Both the position numbers and the translations under genes were made by a program. A stretch of 64,000 nucleotides of DNA. Source: Pelagerythrobacter marensis. GTDB taxonomy: Bacteria > Pseudomonadota > Alphaproteobacteria > Sphingomonadales > Sphingomonadaceae. The notes below the pieces were generated by a model. It saw nothing but the letters and a program-made list of their open reading frames with translations, was not told the DNA's origin and ran no database searches. The stretch spans positions 1,985,001 through 2,049,000 of the forward strand of contig NZ_CP144918.1 in assembly GCF_036700095.1 (NCBI RefSeq), given 5' to 3'. Of the stretch, positions 61,396 through 64,000 are shown piece by piece. Positions within the stretch are counted from its first letter, which is position 1. Each line of letters starts with the position of its first letter.

Positions 61396-62144
61396 AGCGG
61401 GTGTTTCTCCTTTTCGCCCTGCTGATGCTGTCGGCGCAGCGCGATCCGATCCTCGTGCCCGAGGTGTCGCAGGACGATGTTCAGGTGCAGCAGGGCTTCA
61501 CCGGTGCCGAACTCCTGCTGTTCGGGGCAATTCTGGACCCCACCGGTGCGCGCGCGGGGCAGGATTACGACATCGTCGTCGTGCTCAAGGGCCCGACCGA
61601 GCCGATCACGGTTCGCGAGAAAGCGCGCGTCGGCGGCATATGGGTCAATGCCGACAGCTCCGCATTCCATTCGGCCCCTTCGTTCTTCGCGATCGCCGCC
61701 TCGCGCCCGATCGACGAACTGGTCGACGAGCGCACGGCGGTGATCTACGAACTCGGCCTCGATCATCTCCAGCTTTCGCCGAGCGGATCGATCGACCCCG
61801 AGGAACAGGCGCGCTTCACCTCCGGGCTGGTGGACCTCCGCCGGCGCCAGGGGCTGTACAAGGAAGTGACCGACGGGGTGCAGATCAGCGAACAGGTGCT
61901 TTACCAGGCGCGCATCTCCCTGCCGTCCAACGTCCAGACGGGCACTTACACGGCGGAAACCTTCGCGATCACGCGGGGGCGGGTGATCGCCTCCGCCATC
62001 GCCGAGGTGGAAGTTCGCAAGGTCGGCTTCGAACGTTTCGTGGAGGTGTTCGCGCAGCGTCAGTCGCTTCTCTACGGCCTGCTCGCGGTCTTCATGTCGG
62101 TCGGGACCGGCTGGATTGCCGGGCGGCTCTTCGCAATGATCTGA
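61392..62144 (+). CDS. TIGR02186 (Alph_Pro_TM) membrane protein
   Basis: A 250-residue protein with a signal peptide or anchor at 1-18, a large periplasmic domain, and one C-terminal helix (about 225-246, SLLYGLLAVFMSVGTGWIAG). Segments such as QQGFTGAELLLFGAIL, IWVNADSSAFHSAPSFF and YQARISLPSNVQTGTYTAETF match the alphaproteobacteria-restricted TIGR02186 family. The start is GTG at 61392, fixed by the GTGA overlap with the TauE gene. Its role is unknown; it probably supports the exporter. Confidence 0.85.
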   Translation: MKRVFLLFALLMLSAQRDPILVPEVSQDDVQVQQGFTGAELLLFGAILDPTGARAGQDYDIVVVLKGPTEPITVREKARVGGIWVNADSSAFHSAPSFFAIAASRPIDELVDERTAVIYELGLDHLQLSPSGSIDPEEQARFTSGLVDLRRRQGLYKEVTDGVQISEQVLYQARISLPSNVQTGTYTAETFAITRGRVIASAIAEVEVRKVGFERFVEVFAQRQSLLYGLLAVFMSVGTGWIAGRLFAMI

Positions 62145-62247
62145 TCCGCGGCCGATCGGTCGGGCGTTCCTCGCCTGCGTTGACGCGATCTTAACCCGGC
62201 GCGCGCTAGCCCCGGGGCGGGGAAAGAGCGAAGGGATCGACCGTTCC

Positions 62248-64000
62248 ATGACCGATTTTGGCCACGGCAACCCCGCACGGCGGCCGCCGCTCGACGCGGG
62301 ATCGGCGGAGCCGCCGGGCATCGGACCCGCGCGTTCCGCAGCCACCGCCTCTCCCCCGCCGGCAAGCGCGCCATCCGCCGCCGCGACCGCGCCCTCTCCC
62401 GTACGGTCCGGGAGCGAGAACGCCTCCATCCCGATCGGCGTGGTTGTCGAAGTCGCCGGTTCCGGGTCGCAGATTGCGCTCGATTCCGCGCGTCTCAACC
62501 AATGCATGGCCGATGCCGATCCCTCCATCGCGCTGGCCGGCCAGGTCGGCAGCCAGATCAAGATCCGGGTCGGAAACGCCTGGCTGCTCGCCAGCGTCCG
62601 CAACCAGCGGCAGGATCGCCGCGCGGGCGGGGGCATTATCGCGGACGTCGATTTTCTCGGCGAAGGCACCGAAGAAAAGCTGACCGGCCGGGTGCGCGGT
62701 TTCCGCCGCGGCGTCACCCGCTATCCGGTTCCCGGTGCGAAGATCTATCCGGCCGACACGGCGGACCTCAGGCACATCTATGCCAGCGACGGACGCACCA
62801 GCATCCCGATCGGGACGGTCTATCCGACCCGCGACATTCGCGCAGGCCTCTACGTCGATGCCCTGCTGGGCAAGCATTTCGCGCTGCTCGGTTCGACCGG
62901 GACCGGCAAATCGACGGCGGCGGCGCTGATCCTCCATCGGATTTGCGAGGCGGCGCCCGAAGGCCACGTCGTGATGATCGATCCGCACGGCGAATACGCC
63001 AGCGCGTTCCGGCACAGCGGGCTGATCCTCGACGTGTCGAACTTGCAGCTCCCCTACTGGCTGATGAATTTCGAGGAGCACTGCGAGGCGCTGCTCAGTT
63101 CCAGCGGGAACGAGCGCCAGGTCGACATGGACATCCTGGCCAAATGCCTGCTCAAGGCCAGGTCGAAGAACCGCATGGCCGAAACGATGGGCAAGATCAC
63201 CGTCGATTCGCCGATCCCCTATCTCCTGTCGGATCTCGCGGCGGAGCTGCAGAACGAAATGGGCCGGCTGGACAAGGCGACGTCTTCCGCCCCCTATATG
63301 CGGATCAAGACCAAGCTGGAGGAATTGCGGGCCGATCCGCGCTATCAATTCATGTTCTCGGGCATGCTGGTCGGCGACACGATGGCCGAGTTCATCGGCA
63401 AGATCTTCCGCATGCCGGGGCAGGGCAAGCCCATTTCGATCATCGACGTGTCGGGCGTGCCGTCGGACATCACCGCCACCGTGGTCGCGGTTCTGAGCCG
63501 GCTGGTGTTCGATTTCGCGATCTGGGGACGCGACGAACAGGCCCGGCCGATCCTGCTCGTCTGCGAGGAGGCGCACAGATACGTCCCGAACGAGGCCAAC
63601 GCCGATGGTTCGTCGGTGGGCGACATCCTGGGCCGCATCGCCAAGGAAGGGCGCAAATACGGCATCAGCCTGGGCCTGATCACCCAGCGCCCGTCCGACC
63701 TGGCCGAAGGCGTGCTGTCGCAATGCGGCACGATCATCTCGATGCGGCTCAACAACGACCGCGATCAGGCCTTTGTCAAGGCGGCGATGCCCGAGGGCGC
63801 GCGCGGCTTTCTCGATTCGATCCCCGCGCTGCGCAACCGCGAATGCATCATTTGTGGGGAGGGCGTGGCGATCCCGATGCGGGTGAATTTCGACACGCTC
63901 GAGGAAAGCAAGCGCCCGGCCTCGGCAGATCCGAGCTTTGTCGAACTGTGGAACCAGGCCGGCGGCGAGGAAGAGGCGGTGCAGCGCGTCGTCCGCCGCT
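62248..64000 (+). CDS. HerA-type ATPase (DUF87), 3' end outside the window
   Basis: The first 584 codons are visible and the gene runs past base 64000. After a low-complexity Ala/Pro/Ser N-terminus (about 1-60), a HerA-type beta-barrel domain precedes the ATPase: Walker A GSTGTGKST (residues 215-223), VMIDPHGEYASAF, Walker B LLVCEEAHRYV (catalytic Glu near 440), and the sensor region GLITQRPSDLAEGVLSQCGTIISMRL. HerA proteins are hexameric DNA translocases, usually with NurA nuclease or as part of defence systems. No nurA is seen here, but downstream genes are not visible. Confidence 0.87.
   Translation, partial: MTDFGHGNPARRPPLDAGSAEPPGIGPARSAATASPPPASAPSAAATAPSPVRSGSENASIPIGVVVEVAGSGSQIALDSARLNQCMADADPSIALAGQVGSQIKIRVGNAWLLASVRNQRQDRRAGGGIIADVDFLGEGTEEKLTGRVRGFRRGVTRYPVPGAKIYPADTADLRHIYASDGRTSIPIGTVYPTRDIRAGLYVDALLGKHFALLGSTGTGKSTAAALILHRICEAAPEGHVVMIDPHGEYASAFRHSGLILDVSNLQLPYWLMNFEEHCEALLSSSGNERQVDMDILAKCLLKARSKNRMAETMGKITVDSPIPYLLSDLAAELQNEMGRLDKATSSAPYMRIKTKLEELRADPRYQFMFSGMLVGDTMAEFIGKIFRMPGQGKPISIIDVSGVPSDITATVVAVLSRLVFDFAIWGRDEQARPILLVCEEAHRYVPNEANADGSSVGDILGRIAKEGRKYGISLGLITQRPSDLAEGVLSQCGTIISMRLNNDRDQAFVKAAMPEGARGFLDSIPALRNRECIICGEGVAIPMRVNFDTLEESKRPASADPSFVELWNQAGGEEEAVQRVVRR

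Noticed and set aside
62248-64000. HerA ATPase as proof of a phage-defence system
   Set aside because: Only the ATPase is visible and upstream genes are housekeeping; HerA-like proteins also act in ordinary DNA metabolism. Downstream sequence would be needed.

Overview
The window is high-GC bacterial chromosome. Protein families and gene order (short-form ChpT, Alph_Pro_TM/TIGR02186, two tandem DUF1761 genes, TorF-type porin, serS-surE-LysM/M23 order, TonB receptors next to TetR or PepSY genes) point to an alphaproteobacterium of the order Sphingomonadales, probably near Erythrobacter/Altererythrobacter. This is inference from gene content; no 16S rRNA gene is present. Genes are dense and most gaps are under 200 bases. 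I see no prophage, insertion sequence, CRISPR array or resistance island. The only stretch over 300 bases without a protein gene is filled by the RNase P RNA gene.

Layout. 1-6 kb: sugar catabolism, with the 5' end of zwf, a LacI-type regulator, glucokinase translationally coupled to a diverged PEP carboxylase, and a transglutaminase-like protein; zwf and glk share a 14-base upstream element. 6-14.7 kb: a repeat-rich secreted protein, YjbQ, an AlkB-like dioxygenase, a PepSY / small membrane protein / TonB-receptor operon, rimO, and two DUF1761 membrane proteins. 14.8-18.8 kb: serS, then a surE / LysM-M23 / K+ channel operon behind a strong sigma-70-type promoter with a pair of operator-like repeats. 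19-27.9 kb: a sulfotransferase, a TonB receptor divergent from a TetR regulator with an inverted repeat inside the promoter, tRNA-Val, sppA, and pyrB coupled to a catalytically dead dihydroorotase.

28-34.9 kb: a ParA ATPase / ribbon-helix-helix protein / TPR-SPOR lipoprotein operon divergent from a SEL1-SPOR protein, a DUF418 membrane protein, and the iron-store pair bfd-bfr with two iron-box-like repeats before bfd. 35-43.9 kb: der, a CHAP amidase, tRNA-Leu, trigger factor with a long Lys/Ala/Pro tail, a Na+/H+ antiporter, and clpP-clpX. 43.9-50.9 kb: two short-chain dehydrogenases (one divergent from an HxlR regulator), a cation-efflux protein that may start at CTG, mtgA, rpoH, rluD, a JAMM peptidase and chpT. 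50.9-57.8 kb: an amidase directly followed by rnpB, ugd coupled to a phosphatase, a TorF-type porin, a SIMPL protein, gloA and nhaA. 57.8-64 kb: an NfrB-like glycosyltransferase coupled to an outer-membrane-like partner, a TauE/SafE exporter coupled to a TIGR02186 protein, and the 5' part of a HerA-type ATPase.

A recurring feature is 4-base start/stop overlap (ATGA, and repeatedly GTGA), which marks translationally coupled pairs and fixes several non-ATG starts.
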